DNA of 64,000 bases from Chitinophaga qingshengii (lineage in GTDB: Bacteria; Bacteroidota; Bacteroidia; Chitinophagales; Chitinophagaceae). Shown piece by piece: positions 63,713 to 64,000 of the stretch. Below the pieces are notes generated by a model. That model saw nothing but the letters and a program-made list of their open reading frames with translations, searched no databases and had not been told where the DNA came from. The stretch lies in assembly GCF_014529935.1 (NCBI RefSeq), contig NZ_JACVFC010000001.1, forward strand, positions 2,790,001 through 2,854,000, in the 5' to 3' direction. Every line of letters begins with the position of its first letter. Positions within the stretch are counted from its first letter, which is position 1. A program made the translations under genes and the position numbers.

Positions 63713-63720
63713 TAAATTTG
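63713..63720 (+). promoter_or_regulatory. TAnnTTTG promoter element for tRNA-Lys
   Basis: TAAATTTG, exact -7 element, 27 bases before the tRNA, leaving a precursor leader of about 20 bases. The -33 region is not clear. Confidence 0.5.
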
Positions 63721-63747
63721 TCGCTACCTGTTTAGGCGGGTATTTTT

Positions 63748-63820
<73 letters not shown>

Positions 63821-63832
63821 CTGAAAATTAAG

Positions 63833-63863
63833 AAGCCTTCAAATTCATTGAGTTTGAAGGCTT
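63833..63863 (+). terminator. Terminator of tRNA-Lys
   Basis: A perfect 11-bp stem AAGCCTTCAAA/TTTGAAGGCTT with a 9-base loop, followed by a T-run. Confidence 0.9.
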
Positions 63864-64000
63864 TTTTGTGTTCGATCTGCAGATATTAACAACACCCCTA
63901 AATCATAATCAACTAATATAGAACTCGAAATGGGTTCGAGTACCAAAAGCGTGATTGCATAAAAATTAGTCTTTAATAGCTTTTTTATCTGACCTGGGAT
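63864..64000. other. Sequence after tRNA-Lys, with T-arm-like trace
   Basis: About 137 bases without a gene. GGGTTCGAGTACC near 63932-63944 repeats 10 bases of the tRNA T arm (GGGTTCGAGT), which could be a worn attachment site of an integrated element; the match is too short to be sure. Confidence 0.3.

Overview
The window looks like a chromosomal stretch of a Bacteroidota bacterium, most likely a Chitinophaga or close relative (inferred; no ribosomal RNA is present to confirm it). The support is: about ten matches to the Bacteroidota promoter element TAnnTTTG, some with an upstream TTTG; almost no Shine-Dalgarno sequences; a PorT-type gliding/type IX secretion protein; a type IX C-terminal sorting domain; a TonB receptor with a carboxypeptidase-regulatory-like plug extension; TssD-type (T6SS-iii) secretion genes; and small Bacteroidota-only families such as the DUF6728-like and DUF6600-like proteins.

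Layout. 0-5 kb: the start of a response regulator and a coupled pair of exported glycosidases (beta-mannosidase, alpha-L-fucosidase). 5-9 kb: a 56-residue membrane protein, a surE-membrane protein-lpxB operon and an ABC exporter pair. 9-18 kb: a FadN-type beta-oxidation enzyme, metG, LD-carboxypeptidase, a ThiF/MoeB-like protein, a sensor kinase, a candidate small RNA and yqgE. 19-27 kb: atpDC, a Tat-exported phosphoesterase, a DUF4349 protein, an Asn/Gln-rich lipoprotein and acetyltransferases. 28-49 kb: a membrane M48-like protein with an altered zinc motif, dnaX, pyruvate dehydrogenase E2, a GbsR/MarR regulator, engB, ubiE-porT, dihydroorotase, a MutS-like ATPase, a flavin monooxygenase, a YifB/ComM ATPase, an EF-G paralogue and an ABC exporter. 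49-56 kb: an orphan type VI secretion island, tssD-vgrG-effector-immunity-lipoprotein. 56-64 kb: a probable metal-related TonB receptor with a His-rich partner, a DUF1800/DUF1501 pair, a thiolase and tRNA-Lys.

Most of the window is housekeeping. The most distinctive accessory region is the type VI island. Its 1055-residue protein joins a PAAR-like tip, PKD-like domains, a lysozyme-like domain, an EF-hand and an M23 endopeptidase. A candidate periplasmic immunity lipoprotein overlaps its 3' end, and base composition drops sharply over the toxin tail and immunity gene. Other points of interest are a ten-A slippery run in dnaX placed so that slippage in either direction gives a gamma-like product, start codons 4-5 bases behind TAnnTTTG (probable leaderless mRNAs), large composite inverted repeats between genes, and an M48-like protein with QEFAH instead of HExxH.

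All positions were read by eye. Family assignments rest on recognised motifs and not on database searches.
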